From JABJMC01 sp964473745 (lineage in GTDB: Bacteria > Patescibacteriota > Gracilibacteria > UBA1369 > UBA12473), in contig CAYYQE010000008.1 of NCBI GenBank assembly GCA_964473745.1, forward strand, positions 1 to 64,000: a stretch of 64,000 nucleotides of DNA, given 5' to 3'. Of this stretch, positions 16,758 through 25,271 are shown in pieces. Numbering within the stretch: the first letter of the stretch is position 1; each line of letters starts with the position of its first letter. The notes below the pieces were generated by a model. The model was given only the letters and a program-made list of their open reading frames with translations. It did not search any database and had not been told where the DNA came from. The translations under genes were made by a program, and so were the position numbers.

Positions 16758-16774
16758 CAAAATCTAACTCTATT

Positions 16775-17464
16775 CTAGTCACTTTTTTCTTCAGAACCTT
16801 CTTCTTTCTTCTCTTCAGAACCTTCTTCGCCTTCAGCGCCTTCTTCACCCTCTTCACCTTCTTCGCCTTCAACGCCTTCTTCTTCAGTTTCTGGTTCTTC
16901 TTCCTCCTCTCGTGGAGCCATAACAGTCACCACACTTCTTTCGGGGTCAGTAACAACTTCAATATTTTCAGGAATAATCAAATCACTAACATGAATCACG
17001 GCATTAAAATCTTCTAAGCCACTAATATCCACCTCAATTGAGTGCACCAAGTATTTAGGTAAACATTTAACCTCAAGCTCAGAAATATTAGTCATTAACA
17101 TTCCGCTCAAATCCTTAACAGCTGGAGAAACTCCCACAAACTCAAGTGGGATATTTGTATGAACCTCTTGATCCATACGCACATTAATAAAATCAACGTG
17201 CATCATTTTTCCGGTAGCTGGATCATATTGAATCTGATGAACCAAAACTGTAAGTGGCTCTTTTTGGCCTTCAACAGTTAATTCAATCACGGTGCTTTCC
17301 CCAGACTTTTGATAAGCATGTCGGAAAGATTGATAATCCATTTGAAGAGATAAGTTTTTCTTTCCCCCTCCATAAAATTCAGCGGGAAGCAAACTATTTG
17401 AACGTAATTGTTTAGGTTTTAGGGCTGTATCTCTTTTGTCAGCCGCAACTTGTACAAAATCCAT
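16775..17464 (-). CDS. rplY: ribosomal protein bL25 (Ctc type) with acidic tail
   Basis: 229 residues. The N-terminal L25 domain (LKPKQLRSNSLLPAEFYGGG) is followed by the beta domain of the CTC family (HVDFINVRMDQEVHTNIPLEF, then ELEVKCLPKYLVHSIEVDIS). The last 45 residues are almost only Glu, Gly and Ser. bL25 binds 5S rRNA. A promoter is readable at 17498-17526 and an AACC element at 17474-17477, 9 nt before the ATG. Confidence 0.93.
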   Translation of the reverse strand: MDFVQVAADKRDTALKPKQLRSNSLLPAEFYGGGKKNLSLQMDYQSFRHAYQKSGESTVIELTVEGQKEPLTVLVHQIQYDPATGKMMHVDFINVRMDQEVHTNIPLEFVGVSPAVKDLSGMLMTNISELEVKCLPKYLVHSIEVDISGLEDFNAVIHVSDLIIPENIEVVTDPERSVVTVMAPREEEEEPETEEEGVEGEEGEEGEEGAEGEEGSEEKKEEGSEEKSD

Positions 17465-17497
17465 AATAAATAAGGTTTTAATTTTTGAAGCACACGG

Positions 17498-17526
17498 ATA
17501 CTAACTAAAAAGAAGGGCTTAATCAA
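17498..17526 (-). promoter_or_regulatory. sigma70-type promoter of rplY
   Basis: Minus strand TTGATT (17521-17526), 17-nt spacer, TAGTAT (17498-17503), giving a leader of roughly 25-30 nt that contains the AACC element. Confidence 0.5.
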
Positions 17527-17599
17527 GAAAAAATGTGCCTGGCCATCTCCTTAAATCTTTGATATGAATAAATGGCCTACAATTTAAATAAAATCTCTC

Positions 17600-17902
17600 A
17601 TGAACAAAATGCAACAAATGAAGGACATGTATAAGCTCCAAAAACAGGCTAAAGCGATTAAAAAGAAACTTAAAAACATTCATATCGAAGCCGAAGAAGA
17701 AGGTGTAAAAATCACCATCAACGGCGAACAAGAACCAGTTTCTATCGAAATCTCTGAAGAAGCTCTAAAAGACAAAGGGAAATTAGAAAAATCACTACTT
17801 AGCGCCCTTCAAAAAGGTCTCAAAAAATCGCAAGAAGTCGCGGCTGTAAACATGAAGGACGTAATGAGTGAAATGGGCATGAACTTACCAGGAATGGGCT
17901 AA
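17600..17902 (+). CDS. ybaB: YbaB/EbfC family nucleoid-associated protein
   Basis: 100 residues: a long N-terminal helix (QQMKDMYKLQKQAKAIKKKL), the beta strands GVKITINGEQEPVSIEIS and a C-terminal helix ending MGMNLPGMG. This is the standard YbaB layout; these proteins form tweezer-like dimers that bind DNA. A TACAAT lies about 25 nt upstream but lacks a clear -35. mltG follows after 10 nt. Confidence 0.9.
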   Translation: MNKMQQMKDMYKLQKQAKAIKKKLKNIHIEAEEEGVKITINGEQEPVSIEISEEALKDKGKLEKSLLSALQKGLKKSQEVAAVNMKDVMSEMGMNLPGMG

Positions 17903-17912
17903 TCTAATTAAT

Positions 17913-18917
17913 ATGCGACGATTAAAAAACCCTAATGGCTTAGGGATTTACATTGGAATGATTGCGGTGGCCATAATTGGCTTAGTTATTTTTAAAAACG
18001 CTCCTAATTGGCACGCAAATTGGCTCGAAACACCAGCCAGCAACGACGCTAGCTCCGTTATTTTTGAGATTGAAGCCGGTGAAAGTGGCCGATCCGTGGC
18101 CGCCCATTTAGAGGACGAGGGCTTAATCACTAGTGAATGGGCTTTTTATTGGTATTTAAAAAATAATGACCTCGGCCAAAGCATCCCGGTTGGCCGTTTT
18201 GTTCTTTATAAAACAATGACTCCACTCGGAATAATCGAAGCTATTACCGGTGGATCCGGCCAAATAGTTTTCACTATTCCAGAGGGCTACACCATCGCCC
18301 AAATTGACGACAAATTATTTGAAGAAGGTTTGATTGAAGATGATGAATTTGTGAATTGCGCGAAAAATTGCGAATTTAACTACCCCAACTTAGAAGGCTA
18401 TCTTTTTCCAGACACTTATTTTATTGATATCAACACTTTTAGTTCCGAAAAATTTATTGAAAGACTGCTTTATACTTTTGAAGAAAAAATCCTCACTGAT
18501 GAAAACGTAGCCTTAATTGAACAAAGCGGCCGCACTTTAGATGAGATCGTAATTGCCGCCTCCATGATTGAGCGCGAAGTGTTTTTAGAAGAAGACATGG
18601 CCCTAGTTTCCGGCATTATCTGGAAAAGATACGACAGTGGCTGGGCCCTGGGCATGTGTTCCACAGTCAATTACATCACCGGAAAACAATCTGTTTCTTA
18701 CGAAGATACCCAAATTGAATCCCCTTATAACACTTATCAAAATGCTGGGTTCCCTCCTACCGCCATTTCTAACCCCGGTTTAAGCGCTATCGAAGCCGCT
18801 ATAAACCCCGAAGCCAGCAATTATTGGTTCTTTCTAAACACCACGGACACTGGCGAAACTATCTACGCCACGAGCAACGAAGAACACAATACTAATAAGG
18901 CGATTTATTTGGATTAA
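17913..18917 (+). CDS. mltG: endolytic murein transglycosylase MltG
   Basis: 334 residues. One N-terminal membrane helix (about 10-28), a LysM-like region (VIFEIEAGESGRSVAAHLEDEGLI), then the YceG catalytic domain: EGYLFPDTYFID, the catalytic Glu in ASMIEREV, and the C-terminal SPYNTYQNAGFPPTAISNPG. MltG cuts nascent glycan strands and sets their length. It follows ybaB by 10 nt and precedes a membrane gene by 10 nt. Confidence 0.95.
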   Translation: MRRLKNPNGLGIYIGMIAVAIIGLVIFKNAPNWHANWLETPASNDASSVIFEIEAGESGRSVAAHLEDEGLITSEWAFYWYLKNNDLGQSIPVGRFVLYKTMTPLGIIEAITGGSGQIVFTIPEGYTIAQIDDKLFEEGLIEDDEFVNCAKNCEFNYPNLEGYLFPDTYFIDINTFSSEKFIERLLYTFEEKILTDENVALIEQSGRTLDEIVIAASMIEREVFLEEDMALVSGIIWKRYDSGWALGMCSTVNYITGKQSVSYEDTQIESPYNTYQNAGFPPTAISNPGLSAIEAAINPEASNYWFFLNTTDTGETIYATSNEEHNTNKAIYLD

Positions 18918-18927
18918 CTCTCCCTTT

Positions 18928-19476
18928 ATGAATCCTTTTTACATCGGAGTCCTTGGTGCCACGGTTCTAGTTCTTGGCGCGGCCTGGCCGGTTAAGCCCA
19001 AAACCCACCCGGCTAAAACAATAAAAGCCTGGTTATTTGCCAGTGGTGGTCTTTTAATGCTTTTTTATGCGCTTCTCGTTTATTTAGCCGGCGGACCGAT
19101 CTTTTTTGTGATTTTACAAGCACTGGTCCAGGTTGCCAGCTTATTGATGCTTCTCAACACACCAGATAAAATAGATATCCCGGTTATTGGGATTTCTGGA
19201 ATCGCGCTCATTATTTGGGCGCTTACTTTTTTTGAAGATTACACCACTTTAATTTTTATTATCGGTTTACTGGGGATAGCCTTGGGTTATACCCTTGGCC
19301 CAGCTACTAAACGGGGCAACATTGCCCTCGCTCTCGGAAGCTTTCTAATCGCAGTTTTTAGTTACTTAGTCGCGGATTGGATTTTCTTCTGGCTGAATGT
19401 GTTTTTCTCGTTTTTCTCGGGGTATTATGTATTCAAACTCAGCGCAATCCTTCCAAAAACTCGCCCATCGCCCTAA
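18928..19476 (+). CDS. six-helix membrane protein, unknown function
   Basis: 182 residues, nearly all hydrophobic, with about six helices and short polar loops (for example PVKPKTHPAKTIKAW and GPATKRGN). No recognised family. Last gene of the ybaB-mltG run. Its 3' end runs 38 nt into the 3' end of trpA on the other strand, so the two genes overlap tail to tail, with no terminator visible between them. Confidence 0.65.
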   Translation: MNPFYIGVLGATVLVLGAAWPVKPKTHPAKTIKAWLFASGGLLMLFYALLVYLAGGPIFFVILQALVQVASLLMLLNTPDKIDIPVIGISGIALIIWALTFFEDYTTLIFIIGLLGIALGYTLGPATKRGNIALALGSFLIAVFSYLVADWIFFWLNVFFSFFSGYYVFKLSAILPKTRPSP

Positions 19477-20182
19477 CTCCATCATTAACAAGTGCTTTTA
19501 CGGCCTGAGTGCAACAGATCGCAATGTCTACTTTTCCTTTCAAAAAATCCACATCTTCTTTTTGCTGAATGCCAAAACCCATGGCCAGGGGTAAATCAGT
19601 AGCTGCCCGACACCGCGCAATATAGGCCTCTTCCTGAGGGCCAAACTTGGTATGCGTACCTGTAACACCAGTACGCGCCTGACAGTAAACAAATCCACTA
19701 GATTTAGTCGCAATTTTAGCCATACGCTCATCCGAAGTTTCCGGAGTAAACATAAAAATCGGATCAACTTTATGCTCGTGACAAGCCTCCACATACTCAT
19801 CAGCCTCCTCCACTGGTAAATCCGGCAAAATAAAACCTTTGATGCCAATTTTTGCCGCTCTTTCGACAAATTCACAAACCCCATACTTAAAAACAATATT
19901 AAAATAAGTCATAAACACAAAATTCACCTCTGGGTAAGCACGACAAACCTCTTCGGCAAACTCAAAACACTGCTCGGTTGTTGTGCCGTTTTCAACTGAT
20001 TCCTGCTGAGCAGCCGTAAAAAAAGGACCATCCGCCTCGGGGTCAGAAAAAGGAATTTGCAGTTCAATAATATCCACTCCCACGCGCGCCATTTCCTTAA
20101 CTGACTCGCGACACAAATCAAATGAGGGATAACCCAAAACCGCGTGCGAAACCAACAAAATCTCTTTTTCTTTAAACTTCAT
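19439..20182 (-). CDS. trpA: tryptophan synthase alpha chain
   Basis: About 247 residues. The catalytic Glu is in IELQIPFSDPEADGP and the second acid (Asp) follows in the same segment; FILPDLPVEEADEY and TGVTGTHTKF (phosphate and loop 6 regions) are present. It cleaves indole-glycerol phosphate. I use the ATG at 20182, which overlaps the end of trpB by 11 nt; the frame also runs to a TTG at 20200. It ends with TGA, evidence that TGA is a stop here. Last gene of the trp operon. Confidence 0.95.
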   Translation of the reverse strand: MKFKEKEILLVSHAVLGYPSFDLCRESVKEMARVGVDIIELQIPFSDPEADGPFFTAAQQESVENGTTTEQCFEFAEEVCRAYPEVNFVFMTYFNIVFKYGVCEFVERAAKIGIKGFILPDLPVEEADEYVEACHEHKVDPIFMFTPETSDERMAKIATKSSGFVYCQARTGVTGTHTKFGPQEEAYIARCRAATDLPLAMGFGIQQKEDVDFLKGKVDIAICCTQAVKALVNDGVRAMGEFLEGLR

Positions 20183-21401
20183 AGTCTTGGGCTTTAGCAA
20201 TTATAAATTCTTTCCAGGATTCATCGTCGTAGGCGTCAGCAATCGTAAAAATGTCCTTATCACCACGGCCAGATTGATTGATGATTATTGAATCGTCCTT
20301 AGATAGCTTTGGGGCTTCCTTAAACACCTGCGCAAAGGCATGCGCTGATTCAAGCGCCGGAATAATCCCCTCCTGCTGCACAGTCAGCTGATGAGCATCA
20401 ATAACTTCTTGATCAGTGGCGGCTTCAAATCGAACTTTCTTCGAATCGCGAAGGTGCGACATGATTGGTGAAACCCCAACGTAATCTAAACCAGCCGCAA
20501 TGGAATGAGTTTCTTGGAGTTGACCGTCGTCATCTTGAATAAAGTAAGTTTTGTAACCCTGAGCTACGCCAAGAGAGGCGTCTTTAGCGGCCAGACGAGC
20601 CGCGTGCTTTTTGGTATCAATTCCTTCACCTCCTGCTTCAACACCAACTAATTCGACGTCATCGTCGAGGAATCCCTGAAAAATGCCGATAGCGTTGGAG
20701 CCGCCGCCCACACAAGCATAGACTTTAGACGGCAAACGATCTTCGGCGGCCAAAATTTGCTCGCGGGCTTCGTCTCCGATGATACGTTGAAAACGGGCCA
20801 CCATCTCTGGGAAAGGATGTGGACCACAGACTGTGCCCAGCACATAATGTGTATCCTCCACGTGCGTCACCCAATCTTTCATAGCTTCGTTAATAGCATC
20901 TTTTAGAATTCCAGTCCCACTAGTTACTGGCACCACTTTAGCTCCTAATTTTTCCATCCAAAAAACATTCGGACGCTGGCGTTTTACATCTGTGGCGCCC
21001 ATGTAAATCACACATTCCAAACCAAGACGAGCAGCCATGGTAGCCGTAGCTACACCGTGCTGTCCCGCTCCGGTTTCAGCAATCACCCGTTTCTTTCCAA
21101 GTCGTTTAGCCAACAAGCCCTGCCCAATCACATTATTTAACTTATGCGCCCCAGTATGATTTAAATCTTCGCGTTTGATATAGATTTTAGGACCATTAAA
21201 ATGCGCGGTTAAATTTTTGGCAAACATCAACGGCGTTGGCCGACACGAAAAAGTACTAAGTTCGTGATTAAATTCGTCCCAAAAAACGTTGTCATCCTTA
21301 ATTGCTTCATATCCAGCAATTAATTCCTCAAACACGGCATTAAGAACCTCGGGAATAAACATCCCTCCAAATTCTCCAAAATATCCTTTTTGAGCTTTCA
21401 T
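20172..21401 (-). CDS. trpB: tryptophan synthase beta chain
   Basis: 409 residues. The PLP-binding Lys is in REDLNHTGAHKLNN, AETGAGQHGVATA carries the catalytic Glu, and GGGSNAIG binds the PLP phosphate. It joins indole and serine. Family length is normal. The ATG overlaps the DAHP synthase stop by 4 nt and the 3' end overlaps trpA, consistent with equal production of the two synthase subunits. Confidence 0.97.
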   Translation of the reverse strand: MKAQKGYFGEFGGMFIPEVLNAVFEELIAGYEAIKDDNVFWDEFNHELSTFSCRPTPLMFAKNLTAHFNGPKIYIKREDLNHTGAHKLNNVIGQGLLAKRLGKKRVIAETGAGQHGVATATMAARLGLECVIYMGATDVKRQRPNVFWMEKLGAKVVPVTSGTGILKDAINEAMKDWVTHVEDTHYVLGTVCGPHPFPEMVARFQRIIGDEAREQILAAEDRLPSKVYACVGGGSNAIGIFQGFLDDDVELVGVEAGGEGIDTKKHAARLAAKDASLGVAQGYKTYFIQDDDGQLQETHSIAAGLDYVGVSPIMSHLRDSKKVRFEAATDQEVIDAHQLTVQQEGIIPALESAHAFAQVFKEAPKLSKDDSIIINQSGRGDKDIFTIADAYDDESWKEFIIAKAQDYEV

Positions 21402-22393
21402 ATTTTCATTTGATTAAGTTCTTTCATTAAATCTTCAAAATCCTCAGCATTTAAAGATTGTTTTCCATCCGAAAGAGCCTCGGTTGGATTGGGATGCATT
21501 TCTACCATTATGCCATCGGCCCCCACAGCTTTAGCGGCCTTAGAAAGCGGTTTCACCAAAGAATACACACCTGTTCCGTGACTTGGGTCCACAATAATTG
21601 GCAAATGCGAAAGCTGCTTTGCTAGCGGCACAATATTGAGATCCAACGTATTGCGCGTGGCCTTTTCAAAAGTCCGAATTCCGCGTTCACACAAAATCAC
21701 ATTTGGATTTCCTTCATTTAAAATATACTCAGCTGCGAGCAAAAATTCTTCGAACATCGCTGATGGACCGCGTTTAAGTAAAATCGGCTTTTTGGTGCGC
21801 CCCACTAGCTTCAAAAGCTCAAAATTTTGCATGTTGCGCGCCCCGAGCTGAATCACATCGGCATACTCAACAAGAAGGTCAATATGACCAGCATGCAGAA
21901 GTTCTGTCACAACCGGAAGTCCGGTTTCTTCCTTGGCTTTGCGAAGGAACTTAAGCCCTTCTTCGCCGAGCCCTTGAAAAGAATAAGGGCCAGTGCGAGG
22001 CTTGAACGCACCACCGCGGAGCATATTAGCCCCAGCAGCTTTCACTGCCCGCGCCGCTTCCATAATTTGCTCTTCGGATTCCACGGAGCAAGGCCCAGCA
22101 ATCATCACAAAATTGCCACCACCAATCTTAATCCCATCAACATCCACAATTGTATCTTCTGGATTCCACTCGCGACTCACTAGCTTGTACGGCTTAGAAA
22201 CATGGATCAGCTCTTTTACACCTGGAAGATGGATTAGAGCATCGCCATTCACATAGCCGGTATTCCCCAGGATCCCAATGGCGGTGCGGTGGCCGCCGGG
22301 AAGAACTTCGGCCTTCAAATCCATACCTTGGACGGCGGCCACAATATCCCGCACATTTTCGTCGGTCGCTGACCGATCTAAAACAATTAACAT
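21398..22393 (-). CDS. aroF: 3-deoxy-7-phosphoheptulonate (DAHP) synthase, type I-beta with regulatory domain
   Basis: 331 residues. Residues 1-70 form the ferredoxin-like N-terminal domain (MLIVLDRSATDENV, then GHRTAIGILG) that confers feedback control in Thermotoga-type enzymes. The barrel follows with VMIAGPCSVES, LRGGAFKPRTGPYSFQG, KRGPSA and IVDPSHGTG. It catalyses the first shikimate step. Lying inside the trp operon it would feed carbon to chorismate when tryptophan is needed. Overlaps trpCF by 7 nt and trpB by 4 nt. Confidence 0.94.
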   Translation of the reverse strand: MLIVLDRSATDENVRDIVAAVQGMDLKAEVLPGGHRTAIGILGNTGYVNGDALIHLPGVKELIHVSKPYKLVSREWNPEDTIVDVDGIKIGGGNFVMIAGPCSVESEEQIMEAARAVKAAGANMLRGGAFKPRTGPYSFQGLGEEGLKFLRKAKEETGLPVVTELLHAGHIDLLVEYADVIQLGARNMQNFELLKLVGRTKKPILLKRGPSAMFEEFLLAAEYILNEGNPNVILCERGIRTFEKATRNTLDLNIVPLAKQLSHLPIIVDPSHGTGVYSLVKPLSKAAKAVGADGIMVEMHPNPTEALSDGKQSLNAEDFEDLMKELNQMKI

Positions 22394-23688
22394 TTTTTAA
22401 GGTGGTTAATAAATTTTTCAATTAAATCCGCATCTTTGCGGCCATTTTTTTCTACTCCTCGCGCCACATCAACGCAGTACGGGGTCAATCCAGCCACAAC
22501 TTCAGCCACATTTTCAGGAGTCAAACCTCCCGCCAAAAAATACGGAACATTCGGCTCTTTCTTCATCTCAATCACACTCTCCTGTCCCTTTGCCACATCA
22601 AACAGCGGAGTCACCCCTTCAAAGGGCTCCTCCCCTACCAAAAATGACTTAATCACCGGCTTTTCAACCTGTTCACAATATTCTGCCGACTCATTCCCAT
22701 GTAACTGAACAAAATCAAAATTTGCCCCTATTTCATTCACGCGCTCCAATGATTCATCACAAAAAAGCGCCACAGTTTTCGCCCTTTCCACACTAATCCC
22801 CTGCGCCTTTTCAAGCTCAATATAGCGCGGACTCCCCTTCACAAAATTAAATCCCAAAAATTCCACTCCTATCTCCTCACACGCCGTAGCTGTCTCCTGA
22901 TCCTGAATCCCGCAAACTTTTAAAAGCGGACAATCTTTCTTAAATTCATAAACCTTAGTCGCCATATCATCGGCCCGCAAAAGCGCTGTCCCAACCAACA
23001 TTGCGTCAACACGACCACGCAATTTCATTGAATCATACCGATCCTTAATCCCACTCTCTGAAACCAAAATCACATCATCCGGAACCAACGCGCGCAACCT
23101 TAAAGTCGTCCCCACATCAACCTTAAAAGTCTTTAAATCACGATTATTTACCCCAATAATTTTCGCACCAGAATTAAGCGCCTTTTCAACCTCTTCCTTA
23201 TTATGCGTTTCCACCAAAGCTTCCATCCCTAAATTTTGCGCCTGCTCCCGAAATTCTCGCAATTGCTCCTCGGAAAGAATGGCCGCAATAAGCAATACGG
23301 CATCTGCCCCCATAGCAGCTGACTCCACAATTTGGCGTTCATCAATAATAAAATCCTTCCTGATAAGCGGCAAAAAAGTCCGCTTCCGAATTCGCGCAAA
23401 CAATTCCTTACTCCCCCCAAAAAACTGCTCATCTGTCACTACTGAAATCGCATCTGCCCCATTTTGCTCATAAGTACGCAAAATCTTTTCTGGCTCTATA
23501 TCCGGACAAATTTGACCACTACTTGGCGAAGCCATTTTAATTTCTGCAATCAAAGACAAATTTACGCGGCCTTTTAATGTTTTTTTAAATAAAAAACCAC
23601 GGCAGCGACCCGGCATAGGATCAGAAAAATCACCCATTTCCGCAAGTTCGCGTTTTTTTACTTCCACAATGTCATCTAAAATACTCAT
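22387..23688 (-). CDS. trpCF: fused indole-glycerol-phosphate synthase/phosphoribosylanthranilate isomerase
   Basis: 433 residues. TrpC occupies about 1-245 (LIAEIKMASPSSG with the catalytic Lys, LIRKDFIID, GVNNRDLKTF, VSESGI). TrpF occupies about 248-433 (LLKVCGIQDQETA with the catalytic Cys, VQLHGNES, PLFDVAKG, LAGGLTPENV). The C-F fusion resembles enteric TrpC. Both halves keep their active-site residues. Coupled to trpD (4-nt overlap) and to the DAHP synthase gene. Confidence 0.95.
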   Translation of the reverse strand: MSILDDIVEVKKRELAEMGDFSDPMPGRCRGFLFKKTLKGRVNLSLIAEIKMASPSSGQICPDIEPEKILRTYEQNGADAISVVTDEQFFGGSKELFARIRKRTFLPLIRKDFIIDERQIVESAAMGADAVLLIAAILSEEQLREFREQAQNLGMEALVETHNKEEVEKALNSGAKIIGVNNRDLKTFKVDVGTTLRLRALVPDDVILVSESGIKDRYDSMKLRGRVDAMLVGTALLRADDMATKVYEFKKDCPLLKVCGIQDQETATACEEIGVEFLGFNFVKGSPRYIELEKAQGISVERAKTVALFCDESLERVNEIGANFDFVQLHGNESAEYCEQVEKPVIKSFLVGEEPFEGVTPLFDVAKGQESVIEMKKEPNVPYFLAGGLTPENVAEVVAGLTPYCVDVARGVEKNGRKDADLIEKFINHLKKC

Positions 23689-24668
23689 ACCCGGTTGCTT
23701 AATGAAATATACTTATGGAAAAAATCATAAGCCCGACCAGTATCAAGCGCGCTTAGAGCAAGGGCATAACCTTCCTCCATAGTCTTGGCTTTATCAGCTA
23801 AAAGAAAACCAGCCGCACTATTTAACAAAACCAAATCACGCACTGGCCCCACAATATCGCCCGTCATCACCCCCTCAAAAATTTCCGCATTTTGCTTGGC
23901 ATCACCACCCGCAATTTCTTTAAACGAAACAGGTTTAATCCCAACTTCCTTCGGATCAAATTCATAAAAACTTAGATGCCCGTTTTTAAGCTCAAAAATA
24001 TTAGATTTTCCTGTAATCGTAAGCTCATCAAGCCCATCACTTCCGTGCACCACCATCACACGTTCATGACCCAGTTTTTTAAGAACTTCAATCATTTTTT
24101 TACCAGATTCTAAATCTGAAACACCCAAAATCTGACGACGTACCCCAGCCGGATTAGTAAGCGGCCCGAGCAAATTAAATACCGTCCGCCGATGAAGCGC
24201 ACGACGAACCGGCATCACGTGTTTCATGGCCGGATGATAAAGAGGTGCAAACATAAACCCAATTCCAAGCTTTTTTAGTGTCTCTTCAACTTGTTCTGGT
24301 CCCAATTCAATCTTAGCCCCCAGCTGCTCCAAAACATCAAAACTACCGCAACGACCACTGGCTGCCCGATTACCATGTTTAGCCACCGACACTTTTCCAG
24401 CGGCCAGCACAAAAGCAGTCATCGTCGAAGTATTCACCCTCAACAAACCAGACCCTCCGGTCCCACAAGTATCCACAGCTTTTTCAAATCCTTTCACTGG
24501 CGTTACAAATTCTCGCATCACTTTTGCCATCCCCGTAATTTCCGCTACCGTCTCTCCCCGATCTGCTAATTCAGTTAAAAGCGCTGCTATTTCGCTATCT
24601 TCCATTTCACCTTTCAGCATGCGTTTCATAAACTCTGCGGCCTCATTTTCTGTATAAGTTTTAGACAT
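23685..24668 (-). CDS. trpD: anthranilate phosphoribosyltransferase
   Basis: 327 residues with DTCGTGGSGLLRVNTST (PRPP and anthranilate site), AKHGNRAASGRCGSFDVLEQLG, the metal-binding VVHGSDGLDELT and GPLTNPAGVRRQILGV. It transfers phosphoribose to anthranilate. It is not fused to TrpG, unlike in enterics. The ATG overlaps the trpG stop by 8 nt. Confidence 0.96.
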   Translation of the reverse strand: MSKTYTENEAAEFMKRMLKGEMEDSEIAALLTELADRGETVAEITGMAKVMREFVTPVKGFEKAVDTCGTGGSGLLRVNTSTMTAFVLAAGKVSVAKHGNRAASGRCGSFDVLEQLGAKIELGPEQVEETLKKLGIGFMFAPLYHPAMKHVMPVRRALHRRTVFNLLGPLTNPAGVRRQILGVSDLESGKKMIEVLKKLGHERVMVVHGSDGLDELTITGKSNIFELKNGHLSFYEFDPKEVGIKPVSFKEIAGGDAKQNAEIFEGVMTGDIVGPVRDLVLLNSAAGFLLADKAKTMEEGYALALSALDTGRAYDFFHKYISLSNRV

Positions 24669-25257
24669 TTAAAAAACTTTTAAGGATAGTTTTTCCGACT
24701 TCCGTCCCAATACTTTCGGGATGGAATTGAATCCCATACAAAGGATGTTCTTTGTGCTGCAAAGCCATGATTAACTGATCGTCCACTGTTTCGGCGGTCA
24801 CCATTAAATCATCGGAAAAAGACTCTTTTTCTGCCATTAAAGAATGATAACGCATAGCCCCAAAAACTTCTGGCAAACCCGCTAAAATATTTAAATGTGG
24901 CAACTCACCCACCTCTAATCGCTGCACCTCCGAAATTTTTCCGTGCATAATTTCTGGTGCCTGCACTACTTTTCCCCCATGCAACAAAGCAATTCCCTGA
25001 TGCCCTAAACAAACGCCTAAAATCGGCTTTTTAGATTTCAATTCCAAAATCACATCCTTACAAACCCCAAAATCTTTTTCTTTTTCCGGATGACCAGGCC
25101 CCGGCGAAATCACAATATGACTCGGATCTAACTTCTCAATTTCTTCCAGGGTAATCTCATCATTCCGATAAACCACGGGCTCCCCACCCAATTCCCCCAA
25201 ATACTGATAAAGGTTATAGGTAAATGAATCGTAATTGTCTAAAATAAGTGTTTTCAT
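24661..25257 (-). CDS. trpG: anthranilate synthase glutaminase component
   Basis: 198 residues, a class I glutamine amidotransferase: LILDNYDSFTYNLYQYLGE, the nucleophile Cys in GVCLGHQGIA and the His/Glu pair in GIQFHPESIGTE. It supplies ammonia to TrpE. It could also serve para-aminobenzoate synthesis, as in Bacillus. Separated from trpE by 14 nt. Confidence 0.95.
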   Translation of the reverse strand: MKTLILDNYDSFTYNLYQYLGELGGEPVVYRNDEITLEEIEKLDPSHIVISPGPGHPEKEKDFGVCKDVILELKSKKPILGVCLGHQGIALLHGGKVVQAPEIMHGKISEVQRLEVGELPHLNILAGLPEVFGAMRYHSLMAEKESFSDDLMVTAETVDDQLIMALQHKEHPLYGIQFHPESIGTEVGKTILKSFLNV

Positions 25258-25271
25258 CGCAAGTTTTAAAA

